DNA of 12,135 bases from Gemmatimonadaceae bacterium (GTDB lineage Bacteria > Gemmatimonadota > Gemmatimonadetes > Gemmatimonadales > Gemmatimonadaceae), in NCBI GenBank assembly GCA_025451425.1, contig JANWKK010000191.1:1-12135 (forward strand). Direction: 5' to 3'. The position numbers and the translations under genes were made by a program. Shown one piece after another: positions 1-6,921 of this stretch. The notes under the pieces are model-generated. The model did not search any database, was not told where the DNA came from, and was given only the letters and a program-made list of their open reading frames with translations. Every line of letters starts with the position of its first letter. Positions within the stretch are counted from its first letter, which is position 1.

Positions 1-405
1 ACTTTTATTAATTGTGACCGTCTGGGTTGAGTTTTTATCATCACCAGTGGGGGGGGGCTATACTTGATCTTGTTGTTTTATTCTCTCGTTCAGCTCTGGT
101 TTTGTGTCCCGCCTCTGGGCTCGCTGCCGTGGGTGAGATGAGTGAATCGAAAGTGAGCGCAGTCGTTAGGTAAAAGGTGAGTCCGTCTTTCTCGCGGACT
201 AGCTAACAATCGCAGCGTGCCGTCATCACGTTCGTCGCACCATCGGCACGACAGCGCCTCGGTTCGCTAATTGCATCACCCGGTGCTAGATTACAAGAAG
301 CTGGCGAGCAGCCACTGGGCTGCCCCCTTAGGTGCTCCGCGACGTTGCAACGCGCGGCCCTCCCGAGCCACTCGTGGTCAGCCTTCGCCTTTCGAAGGAG
401 GCACG
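1..405. other. Gene-free leader upstream of the signalling operon
   Basis: No convincing gene is seen here. The first 100 bases are clearly more AT-rich than the rest of the window and contain a run of nine G at 49-57. Positions 111-152 are a degenerate copy of the 137-bp repeat described at 6197-7294. Two small dyads follow: AGTCCG (180-185) with CGGACT (195-200), and CGTGCCG (216-222) with CGGCACG (244-250). They could be structures in the 5' leader of the operon or operators. I could not identify a promoter with good -35 and -10 boxes, although the operon promoter most likely lies in this stretch. In-frame sequence before the ATG at 406 is open back to 271 but has no ribosome binding site. 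Confidence 0.5.
111..152 (-). repeat. Degenerate solo copy of the 137-bp repeat
   Basis: The core TCTGGGCTCGCTG, the following GTGGGTG.GATG.GTGAAT and then TCGAAAG match the right-arm repeat units at about 7011-7053 and 7148-7190, with a short deletion of the bases between GTGAAT and TCGAAAG. Weaker similarity may extend left to about 81. It has the same orientation as the right arm units around the four-helix-bundle gene, called minus here. Being 6 kb from the main array, it shows the unit is dispersed and not confined to that locus. Confidence 0.6.
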
Positions 406-537
406 ATGGTTCGCCGCGGTTCAGCCGGCCCTCAAGCGCATGTCCTCGAGGCGGTCGTCGACTCTGCGGATTTGATATCCGTGATGACAGCGACCGGTGG
501 CTTGCACGAGCTACTCGCGACGCAGGAAGCCATCTGA
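406..537 (+). CDS. Possible small protein or leader peptide (43 aa)
   Basis: An ATG at 406 is preceded by a perfect AAGGAGG at 395-401 with a 4-base gap. This is exactly the motif and spacing found before the ATG at 577 of the receiver gene. The product would be 43 residues, starting MVRRGSAGPQ and ending ELLATQEAI, soluble, with a largely helical middle (about residues 14-43). I do not recognise it. The stop at 535-537 lies about 40 bases before the receiver gene, so it would be the first gene of the operon or a translated leader. It could equally be a chance ORF behind a good ribosome binding site, or the remnant of a decayed gene. The matching ribosome binding site is the only real support. 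Confidence 0.4.
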   Translation: MVRRGSAGPQAHVLEAVVDSADLISVMTATGGLHELLATQEAI

Positions 538-565
538 CGCGAGCTCATCGTGCAAGTTCGTGAAC

Positions 566-572
566 AAGGAGG
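566..572 (+). promoter_or_regulatory. Ribosome binding site deciding the receiver-gene start
   Basis: A perfect AAGGAGG is followed by two consecutive in-frame ATG codons at 574 and 577. Only the second has usable spacing (4 bases, against 1 base for the first), so 577 is preferred. An in-frame GTG at 550 lies upstream of this site and is rejected as start. Confidence 0.7.
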
Positions 573-576
573 CATG

Positions 577-981
577 ATGGACGACGGGAACTCCTTCGCG
601 CGAACGATCCTCATCGCAGAGCGCGATCGCAACGTTAGAGATCTCGAACAATACTTTCTCGAGAGCGTCGGGTTCTCCGTCGAGTTCGCCGACGATGGGC
701 CCGCGGCACTGAGCCGAGCGCGCCTAACGCTTCCGCATCTCGTCATCACGGAAATCCTGATTCCAAAGCTCGACGGCCTGCAGCTGTGCCGTGAGCTGAA
801 GGAGGACCCGACAACGCGCGACATTCCGGTGATCGTGTTCAGCGTTCTCGCTGCCGAGGCACGAGCCAAGGAGGCGGGGGCGAACGCCTTCCTCCGCAAG
901 CCGCTCGTGCCGTCGGTACTCCTCGGCACCATCCAACGACTCGTCGCGCTCGAGACACATTCGCTCACGGAATCGCAATGA
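577..981 (+). CDS. Stand-alone receiver-domain protein lacking the phospho-acceptor Asp
   Basis: This 134-residue protein is a single CheY-like receiver domain with no output domain. The fold pattern is visible: strand 1 ILIAERD (11-17), the strand 3 and loop segment HLVITEILIPKLDGL (54-68), strand 4 with Ser89 (IPVIVFSV) and the conserved Lys108 in FLRKPL. The phospho-accepting Asp is replaced by Glu59 (codon 751-753). The usual acidic pair after strand 1 reads Glu15-Arg16, with Asp17 following. In receiver families Asp-to-Glu at this site often mimics or replaces phosphorylation, so this may be a locked or phosphate-independent module; that is inference. The start at 577 follows a strong ribosome binding site. 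The TGA stop overlaps the ATG of the KaiC-like gene (ATGA, 978-981), so the two are translationally coupled. The likely partners are the KaiC-like ATPase and the histidine kinase downstream, with the kinase unlikely to phosphorylate this domain in the usual way. Confidence 0.9.
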   Translation: MDDGNSFARTILIAERDRNVRDLEQYFLESVGFSVEFADDGPAALSRARLTLPHLVITEILIPKLDGLQLCRELKEDPTTRDIPVIVFSVLAAEARAKEAGANAFLRKPLVPSVLLGTIQRLVALETHSLTESQ

Positions 982-2405
982 TTACGCTCGCACCTCCTGA
1001 CCGCCGCCTGATATCGCGGTCCGCCGACCATATGGCCGACCGGATGACGTCAGGCAACACCGAGGCCGACTACATCCTCGGCGGTGGCTTTCCGCTGAAC
1101 TCCATCAACATCATTATGGGACATCCGGGCTCGGGAAAGACCATCTTCGCCGAGCAATTGATGTTTCATAACGCGGCCGACGACCGGCCCGTCCTCTATC
1201 TCACGACGCTGTCTGAGCCGCTGGCGAAGGTCATTCGCTATCTCCAGGGCTTCTCGTTCTACGACGAGGACAAATTCGGCTCCCAGGTCATCTACGAGGA
1301 CGTCGGCGAACAGCTCGCGAAAGACGGACCGGCGGCGCTGATCCCGCTGCTTCGCGAAGCAATCCGATCGCGAGCGCCGAAGATCATCGTCATTGATTCC
1401 TTCAAGGCTGTCCACGATCTCGAACCGGACGCCGGCGACCGCCGTCGTATGGTCCACGAGTTGACGTCGCTCCTCACGGCCTACGGCACCACGGCGTTCC
1501 TCCTCGGTGAATACACGGAGGACGACATCCTGCGGTATCGTGAGTTTGCGGTGGCCGACGGCATCGTCGAGATGTCGCGTCGCCGCCTCGGCAATCGCGA
1601 CGAGCGGTACTTCCGCGTGTACAAGCTTCGCGGCAGCCGCTATCTCGAGGGCGCGCACGCATTCAGCATCACGAATTCGGGACTCGACATCTATCCGCGT
1701 CTCGTCAGCCCGGCGCTTCCCGAGGGATACGAGCCTGCCTCGGAGCGTGTGTCGATCGGCGTCTCCGGTCTCGACGCGATGCTCGACGGCGGGCTGTGGA
1801 AGGGAACGACGACGCTCCTTGCGGGCCCGTCGGGCGCGGGCAAGACAACGATCGCTCTCCAGTTCGCGCTCGAAGGCGCCCGCCGCGGTATCCGGAGTCT
1901 CTACATGAATTTCCAGGAGAATCCGTCGCAGCTGGTCCGGACGATACGCAATCTCGGCGCCGACCTCGACCCCGCGGCGGAGGAGAGATTAGACCTTGTG
2001 TATGCTTCGCCCGTGGAGCTCCAGATCGACAGCATCATCGTCGACATGTTCCGCCGGATTCAGGAAGGCGGCGTTGGCCGGCTCGTCATCGACGCACTCG
2101 GAGATCTCGCGAGCGCGGCCACCGACCCGCAGCGATTGCACGACTATCTCTACGCGCTTGTCCAGCACTTCGCCGCGCGCGGCATAACGAGCATCCTCAA
2201 TGTGGAGACGACTGGCAATACCATCGGCGGTCAAACGATGCAGAACGCGATGAGCTATCTCTCGGACAACGTTCTGTTGCTGACCGTGGACGGCGAGGAG
2301 CGCACGCGTCGAGCGGTCCGAGTACTCAAGACGCGCGGCAGCGCCCACGACTTACGGGTGCGCGAAGTGGAGATCCGTCCGACGGGCCTCGTCGTACTCG
2401 AATGA
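978..2405 (+). CDS. KaiC-like double-RecA-domain ATPase
   Basis: This 475-residue protein has two KaiC/RadA-type domains in tandem. Domain 1 has Walker A GHPGSGKT (48-55), Walker B KIIVIDS (135-141) and the KaiC-like YKLRGSRYLEGAHAFSIT (215-232). Domain 2 has Walker A GPSGAGKT (283-290), Walker B RLVIDAL (368-374) and the C-terminal VLKTRGSAHDLRVREVEI (449-466), which lines up with the end of the KaiC CII core. KaiC carries a Glu-Glu catalytic pair in each domain; here the pairs read Ser79-Glu80 and Gln313-Glu314. The KaiC phosphorylation sites Ser431 and Thr432 correspond by eye to Ser426 and Tyr427. The protein stops right after the core, so the KaiC A-loop and KaiA-binding tail are absent. 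It is probably a cytoplasmic, hexamer-forming signalling ATPase. Both junctions are ATGA overlaps and no good ribosome binding site precedes the ATG, so translation is coupled. An in-frame ATG at 1032 is a less likely start. It is a KaiC homologue, not a proven clock protein. Confidence 0.93.
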   Translation: MITLAPPDRRLISRSADHMADRMTSGNTEADYILGGGFPLNSINIIMGHPGSGKTIFAEQLMFHNAADDRPVLYLTTLSEPLAKVIRYLQGFSFYDEDKFGSQVIYEDVGEQLAKDGPAALIPLLREAIRSRAPKIIVIDSFKAVHDLEPDAGDRRRMVHELTSLLTAYGTTAFLLGEYTEDDILRYREFAVADGIVEMSRRRLGNRDERYFRVYKLRGSRYLEGAHAFSITNSGLDIYPRLVSPALPEGYEPASERVSIGVSGLDAMLDGGLWKGTTTLLAGPSGAGKTTIALQFALEGARRGIRSLYMNFQENPSQLVRTIRNLGADLDPAAEERLDLVYASPVELQIDSIIVDMFRRIQEGGVGRLVIDALGDLASAATDPQRLHDYLYALVQHFAARGITSILNVETTGNTIGGQTMQNAMSYLSDNVLLLTVDGEERTRRAVRVLKTRGSAHDLRVREVEIRPTGLVVLE

Positions 2406-3601
2406 TCACGGCGGAGACGTCTACTGGGGGCGACGCGCGATCCGACCAGTTGCGCCGGCTCGTCGACATCAATCGCGGATTCAGCAACAGAACGTCGCTG
2501 GAGCAGATCGCGCGGTTCACCGTCGAGCAAGGCACGGACCTGCTCGGCGCGAGCGCCGGCGTATTGATGCTGCTCGACTCCGCCGACGTGCTCAACGTTC
2601 GCGCCGCGCACGGCATCGACGATGCGCTGGTGGCGCGATTTCAGGCGCCGCTCGACGATGAGGTCACGGGGCGGCTGCTCGGACTCTTGCAGGTTTCGGA
2701 AGCGTCGCTGATCGCTGTGCCGCTCGTCGTCGGCGGCAAGGTGACGGGCTTACTTGCCGTCGGTCTCGCACAAACCGCGACCAGCCTCGATGAGTGGATG
2801 CTCTCGGGACTCGCCGATCAAGCAGGGGTCGCGTTAGAGAATGCTCGACTCGGCGGCGAGGTTCGTCTCGAGATGGAAGGGCGGCTGCGTGTCAGCGAAG
2901 GCGCGACGAATGCAAAGGATCGCGCGCTCGCCACGCTGGCTCATGACATTCGGAGCCCGCTCGGCGCGATCGAGGGCTACTGCGCCGTGCTCGAGGACGG
3001 CCTGTATGGCGTGATGACGGAGAAGCAGCTTCACGCCATCGGTCGCGTTCGGATGAGCGGACGGCATCTGCTCTCGCTGCTCGAAAATGTGATGGACATG
3101 GCGCGGCTCACCGCTGGAGCGATGTCGGTCCATGCGGAGCCGGTCAATCTCGTGGAGATTGCGCGCGACTCCGTGGACATCCTGCTGCCAGCATCGTTCG
3201 TCAAGCGGCAGAGCCTCCGACTGGAAGTCGGGGGGGACGTTCGCGTCATTGGCGACGCGGCGCGCATTCGACAGGTGCTCGTCAACCTGATCGGCAACGC
3301 AGTGAAGTTCACGCCGGTCGATGGCACGATCAGCGTGTGCTTAGGAAAGTCGAGCGCACGTCTCGCCGAGCTTCGCGTCACCGATACCGGGCCGGGCATC
3401 CCGGAGGCCGACCGTGCTGCGATCTTCGAGGCCTACTTTCGGAGCGCCGGGACGGCGGGGGCCGCGGGCGTCGGACTCGGACTAGCAATCTCCCAGGCGC
3501 TCGTCGAACAGATGGGCGGCACGCTCAGCGTTGAGAGCGAACTTGGGAAGGGATCGTCGTTCATCTTGCGTTTTCCGATCGCATCGGCGCCTGCTCCGTA
3601 G
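2402..3601 (+). CDS. Soluble GAF-domain sensor histidine kinase
   Basis: This 399-residue protein has an N-terminal GAF domain (about 28-148), a short coiled linker, a HisKA dimerisation domain and a HATPase_c domain. The H-box reads LAHDIRSPLG with His181 as the likely autophosphorylation site. The N-box has Asn295 and Asn299 (NLIGNAVKF), the G1 box is DTGPGI starting at Asp328, and the G2 box GVGLGL covers 356-361. All kinase motifs look intact. No membrane segment or signal peptide is present, so it senses something cytoplasmic through GAF or through a partner. The reading frame is open far upstream, inside the KaiC-like gene, but the ATG at 2402 overlaps the KaiC-like stop (ATGA) and gives a sensible domain layout. 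The context suggests the kinase is the output or input partner of the KaiC-like ATPase, as SasA is for KaiC, though SasA uses a KaiB-like thioredoxin fold and not GAF. The cognate phosphorylatable regulator must be elsewhere, because the operon's own receiver lacks Asp. Confidence 0.93.
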   Translation: MITAETSTGGDARSDQLRRLVDINRGFSNRTSLEQIARFTVEQGTDLLGASAGVLMLLDSADVLNVRAAHGIDDALVARFQAPLDDEVTGRLLGLLQVSEASLIAVPLVVGGKVTGLLAVGLAQTATSLDEWMLSGLADQAGVALENARLGGEVRLEMEGRLRVSEGATNAKDRALATLAHDIRSPLGAIEGYCAVLEDGLYGVMTEKQLHAIGRVRMSGRHLLSLLENVMDMARLTAGAMSVHAEPVNLVEIARDSVDILLPASFVKRQSLRLEVGGDVRVIGDAARIRQVLVNLIGNAVKFTPVDGTISVCLGKSSARLAELRVTDTGPGIPEADRAAIFEAYFRSAGTAGAAGVGLGLAISQALVEQMGGTLSVESELGKGSSFILRFPIASAPAP

Positions 3602-3633
3602 GAAGTTCCAGCCCAACCCGAAACACGGCGCAA

Positions 3634-3671
3634 GTGTCCAACGTCTGATCGTTGCGGGACACCAGACGTTG
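3634..3671. promoter_or_regulatory. Composite inverted repeats in front of the permease gene
   Basis: Two perfect inverted repeats are interleaved: GTGTCC (3634-3639) with GGACAC (3657-3662), and CAACGTCTG (3639-3647) with CAGACGTTG (3663-3671). The order is A, B, A', B', so both pairs cannot form one simple hairpin; as RNA they could give a pseudoknot or alternative structures. No T-run follows, so a rho-independent terminator for the kinase operon is unlikely. The second arm ends nine bases before the permease ATG, overlapping the expected position of the ribosome binding site. An operator or a leader element for the permease is the likeliest role. Confidence 0.5.
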
Positions 3672-3680
3672 AGATAATCG

Positions 3681-6176
3681 ATGCGGAATGTGAAGCTGGC
3701 GTTCAGGACCCTGTTTCGAACGCCGTTCGTGACCATTGTCGCGATCCTGTCACTCGCCCTCGGGATCGGGGCGAACGCGGCAATTTACTCTCTCTTCGAC
3801 CAGATCCTGCTCCGGCCGCTTCCGGTGGCGCAGCCCGATCGACTCGTCAATTTCGTTGGGCCGGGTCCCCAGTATGGCTCGAACTCCTGCAACTCCGCCG
3901 GGGACTGCGACGAGGTGTTCTCCTATCCGATGTTCCGCGATCTGGAGCGAGCGAAGACCGCCTTCAGCGGCATCGTGGGACACTTCCTGTTCGGCGTCAA
4001 CGTCGCGATGCGCGGAAAGACGGCGATCAACGGGCGTGGGGTGTTCGTCTCCGGGTCGTATTTCCCGGTGCTCGGGATCCGGCCAGCGATCGGTCGGCTG
4101 CTCACGCCTAACGACGACCAGACGATCGGGGGCCATTATGTAGTCGTGCTGAGCTACGATTATTGGACAAATCAGCTCGGCGCCGATCCGAGCGTCGTGG
4201 GCCAGCAGCTCGTAGTGAACGGCCACCCGATGACCATTATCGGCGTCGCGCCCGAAGGGTTCTCCGGTACGACGAAAGGCGAGCGCCCATACGTCTTCGT
4301 GCCGATCACGATGCGCGCGGTGATGAACACCGGCTGGACCGGATTCGAGGAGCGGACGAGCTATTGGATCTATCTCTTTGGGCGACTCAATCCCGGTGCC
4401 AACATCGAGCAGGCCTCGGCGTCGATCAACACTGTCTACTCACACCTCATCAACGATATCGAGGTGCCGTTGCAGAAGGGGATGAGCGCCAAGACGCTCG
4501 CGCAGTTCAAGGCGAAGAAGGTCGTCCTCAACGACGGCCGGAAGGGGCAGAGCTCGATGATCAAGACGTCGCGGACGCCGCTCGTGCTCCTCTTCTCGAT
4601 CACGGCGATCGTGCTGTTGATCGCGTGCGCGAACATCGCGAACCTGCTCCTGGCCCGCGCGGCGAACCGCACGATGGAGATGGCGGTGCGTCTTTCGTTA
4701 GGTGCGACGCGTCGCCAGCTCATCGTGCAGGTGCTCACCGAGTCCGTGTTGCTGGCGATCCTGGGCGGCCTCGCGAGCGTGCTGGTCGCACACTGGACAC
4801 TGGTCGGAATCACGGCGATGCTGCCGCCACAGGAGATGGGCGACATGCAGCTTCGGTTGAGCGTGCCCGTGCTGATCTTCACGGCGTTCGTGTCGATCGC
4901 GACGGGGCTCGCCTTCGGAATCGTACCGGCGCTTCAAAGTACGCGTCCCGACCTCGTGACGGAGCTGCGCAACAATTCCGGAAAGCTCACCGGTGGTCGC
5001 GGCGCCGCGCGATTTCGTACGAGCCTCGTCACGGCGCAGATCGCGCTGTCGATGGCGCTCCTCATTGCCGCGGGCCTGTTCATCGAGAGCCTGCGCAACG
5101 TCAGCCGAGTAGACCTCGGGATCAAGATTGACAACGTGGTGTCGTTCGCCATCTCGCCCGGCAGGAATGCGTACGACTCGGTGCGCACCGCCGCGCTGTA
5201 CGACCGCGTCGAGGAGGAGCTGGCAGCACTTCCTGGCGTCTCGGGGGTCACGTCCGCATCCGTACCGTTGCTCGCCGGCAGCAATTGGGGAACGAGCGTG
5301 TCGGTCGAAGGCTTTCACAAGGACCTCGACACCGACGCCGGGTCACGCTTCAACGTCGTTGGGCCGAACTATTTTCACGTGACTGGCGTGCCACTTATCG
5401 CCGGGCGCGACTTCACCGCCGCCGACAACGCGAACGGCCTGAGGGTAGCGATCGTGAACGAGGCGTTCGCGAAGAAATTTAATCTCGGCATCAACGCGGT
5501 CGGAAAACGTCTCTCCGTTGGTAATGATTCACTCAACATCACGATCGTCGGTCTCACGAAGGACGCCAAGTACTCGCAAGTGAAGGACAAGATCCCGCCG
5601 GTGTTCGTGCAGCCCTACCGTCAGATGGGGCGAATGGACCAGATGTACTTTTATGTCCGGAGTACGCTGCCAACGCAGCAGCTTCTTCAGGCAATTCCGA
5701 GAGTCATCAAGAAGCTCGACGCGAGTCTCCCGGTCGAGCGGTTGACCACCCTCCCGCAGCAGGTGCGCGACAACGTGTTCCTGGATCGGATGATCAGCAC
5801 GCTGTCGGCAGCGTTCGCGGTTCTCGCCACGCTCCTCGCGGCGGTCGGACTCTACGGCGTGCTCGCCTATTCCGTCGCGCAGCGCACGCGCGAGATCGGC
5901 GTGCGAATGGCGTTAGGTGCGACGGCAGGAACCGTGAGCCGCATGGTGCTGCGCCAGGTGGGTGTGATGACGCTGGTGGGCGCGGTGATCGGTATCGCGG
6001 GCGCCATCGCGTTAGGCAGAGGGGCGCAGTCGCTGCTCTATGAGCTCAAGGGCTGGGACCCGATGGTGATCGCGCTCTCCGCGGTCCTGCTGACGCTGGT
6101 CGCCCTCGGGGCGGCGTTGGTCCCCGCGCTCCGGGCGTCGCATGTCGATCCGATGCAAGCGTTGCGATACGAGTGA
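3681..6176 (+). CDS. Duplicated MacB/FtsX-type ABC transporter permease (ADOP-like)
   Basis: This 831-residue membrane protein is built from two tandem copies of the MacB periplasmic-core plus FtsX module. The N-terminus with ALGIGANAAIYSL and LLRPLP is the hallmark of the family. Membrane segments are at about 17-39, 300-323, 353-375, 395-416, 447-468, 710-731, 761-780 and 795-815, eight in all, with large extracytoplasmic regions at about 45-295 and 475-700. Each half carries the FtsX cytoplasmic signature, MAVRLSLGATRRQ in the first and IGVRMALGATAGT in the second. Length and layout are normal for the family. Such permeases usually lack a neighbouring ATPase, and none is seen here; the substrate is unknown. 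The start is the ATG at 3681, 79 bases after the kinase gene; there is no good ribosome binding site, but the GATAAT-like bases at 3673-3678 could be a -10 box for a nearly leaderless message. The gene is probably transcribed separately from the kinase operon. Confidence 0.92.
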   Translation: MRNVKLAFRTLFRTPFVTIVAILSLALGIGANAAIYSLFDQILLRPLPVAQPDRLVNFVGPGPQYGSNSCNSAGDCDEVFSYPMFRDLERAKTAFSGIVGHFLFGVNVAMRGKTAINGRGVFVSGSYFPVLGIRPAIGRLLTPNDDQTIGGHYVVVLSYDYWTNQLGADPSVVGQQLVVNGHPMTIIGVAPEGFSGTTKGERPYVFVPITMRAVMNTGWTGFEERTSYWIYLFGRLNPGANIEQASASINTVYSHLINDIEVPLQKGMSAKTLAQFKAKKVVLNDGRKGQSSMIKTSRTPLVLLFSITAIVLLIACANIANLLLARAANRTMEMAVRLSLGATRRQLIVQVLTESVLLAILGGLASVLVAHWTLVGITAMLPPQEMGDMQLRLSVPVLIFTAFVSIATGLAFGIVPALQSTRPDLVTELRNNSGKLTGGRGAARFRTSLVTAQIALSMALLIAAGLFIESLRNVSRVDLGIKIDNVVSFAISPGRNAYDSVRTAALYDRVEEELAALPGVSGVTSASVPLLAGSNWGTSVSVEGFHKDLDTDAGSRFNVVGPNYFHVTGVPLIAGRDFTAADNANGLRVAIVNEAFAKKFNLGINAVGKRLSVGNDSLNITIVGLTKDAKYSQVKDKIPPVFVQPYRQMGRMDQMYFYVRSTLPTQQLLQAIPRVIKKLDASLPVERLTTLPQQVRDNVFLDRMISTLSAAFAVLATLLAAVGLYGVLAYSVAQRTREIGVRMALGATAGTVSRMVLRQVGVMTLVGAVIGIAGAIALGRGAQSLLYELKGWDPMVIALSAVLLTLVALGAALVPALRASHVDPMQALRYE

Positions 6177-6177
6177 G

Positions 6178-6190
6178 GGTGCACTGCACC
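6178..6190. repeat. Perfect palindrome just after the permease stop
   Basis: GGTGCA-C-TGCACC is a 13-base perfect palindrome starting two bases after the permease TGA. There is no T-run after it, so it is not a standard terminator. It may mark the left edge of the repeat structure that follows. Confidence 0.4.
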
Positions 6191-6196
6191 AAATCC

Positions 6197-6487
6197 GTGG
6201 CTGTCAGCTCAGGCCTTGTTCCACTCGCCGTGTCGGCATCGCGTCCACGACAGCGAGCCCAGAGGCGAGCTGCCAGCTCGGAGCTGACAGAAATCAGAGA
6301 ACTACCTCAGCCCCCGGAGTCAGCGGCGAGCGATGAGAAGATCAGCTCGGGCCCTTTCAAGGTGGCTGTCACACATCGCACCCGCGACAGCGAGCCCAGA
6401 CGCGAGAGGCAAGCCGAGAGCTGACAGAGATCAGAGAACTACCTCAGCGATCAGAGTCAGCGGCGAGAGGTGAGACAAACAGCTCAG
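6197..6487 (+). repeat. Left arm: two 137-bp repeat units
   Basis: Two related units lie head to tail. Conserved blocks include CGACAGCGAGCCCAGA (from 6248 and again from 6385, 137 bases apart), CAGAGAACTACCTCAGC and GTCAGCGGCGAG. The first unit carries about 28 extra bases near its start: the GTGGCTGTCA blocks at 6197 and 6362 are 165 bases apart. Short ORFs run through it in several frames, but the period is not a multiple of three and the translations are low-complexity Arg and Ser strings, so I regard it as non-coding. These units are the reverse complement of those at 6922-7294. Confidence 0.85.
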
Positions 6488-6540
6488 CGGGGAGCGGAAT
6501 TGATCCGAGGCGCGGCGATGAGCACTGATACCACAACCGC

Positions 6541-6909
6541 ATGCGGGACTTCAAACGCATCATGGCCTGGCAACGCGCGCATGCACTGTCCATCGCACTG
6601 CACAAGCGCACGCGGAAATTCTCACGGGCGGGCTACGCGCGTCTCGGCGCGCAGCTGACGGGAGCCGTCGACAGCATCAAGGACAACATCGCCGAAGGAT
6701 GCGGCGCGGCGACGAATAAGGAATTCGCGCGATTCCTCGATATGTCGGTCAAGTCCGCAAACGAAACCGAGGGCCACCTGCTCTCCACGCGCGATCTGGA
6801 CCTCTTCTCCTCCGACGAGTGGCAGAAGTTCAACAACGAAACGATCGAGATTCGGAAGATGGTCTACACCTATCGAAAGAAGGTCCTCGAGACTCCGGAC
6901 GACGAATAG
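6541..6909 (+). CDS. Four-helix-bundle protein (23S rRNA-intervening-sequence type)
   Basis: This 122-residue protein matches the family once called S23 or 23S rRNA-intervening-sequence protein. The N-terminal MRDFKRIMAWQRAHALS, the central LGAQLTGAVDSIKDNIAEGC (38-57) and NKEFARFLDMSVKSANETEG (59-78) are the family's diagnostic segments. Four amphipathic helices are expected at about 6-28, 34-53, 59-86 and 92-116, and the length is normal. Members form small pentameric bundles; the relative Avd assists the reverse transcriptase of diversity-generating retroelements, but no reverse transcriptase, template or variable repeat is visible here. The molecular role of free-standing members is unknown. 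The ATG at 6541 fits the family N-terminus, although no clear ribosome binding site precedes it. An ATG at 6518 is in another frame. The gene fills almost the whole space between oppositely oriented repeat arms, beginning 53 bases after one and ending 12 bases before the other. Confidence 0.93.
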   Translation: MRDFKRIMAWQRAHALSIALHKRTRKFSRAGYARLGAQLTGAVDSIKDNIAEGCGAATNKEFARFLDMSVKSANETEGHLLSTRDLDLFSSDEWQKFNNETIEIRKMVYTYRKKVLETPDDE

Positions 6910-6921
6910 TCAGCCGCTCAC

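Noticed and set aside
550..576. GTG at 550 or ATG at 574 as start of the receiver gene
   Set aside because: The GTG lies upstream of the strong ribosome binding site, and the ATG at 574 is only one base from it; 577 has the same spacing as the ORF at 406.
978..2405. Calling the ATPase a true circadian clock KaiC
   Set aside because: KaiA and KaiB genes are not present in the window, the KaiA-binding tail is missing, and the second phosphorylation residue seems replaced; only KaiC-like is supported.
3634..3671. Rho-independent terminator of the kinase operon
   Set aside because: The arms are good, but no T-rich tract follows on either strand and the second arm ends nine bases from the next start codon.
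6541..6909. Diversity-generating retroelement, because the protein family is related to Avd
   Set aside because: No reverse transcriptase gene and no template or variable repeat pair are seen within the window; the surrounding repeats are inverted arms and do not look like template and variable copies.
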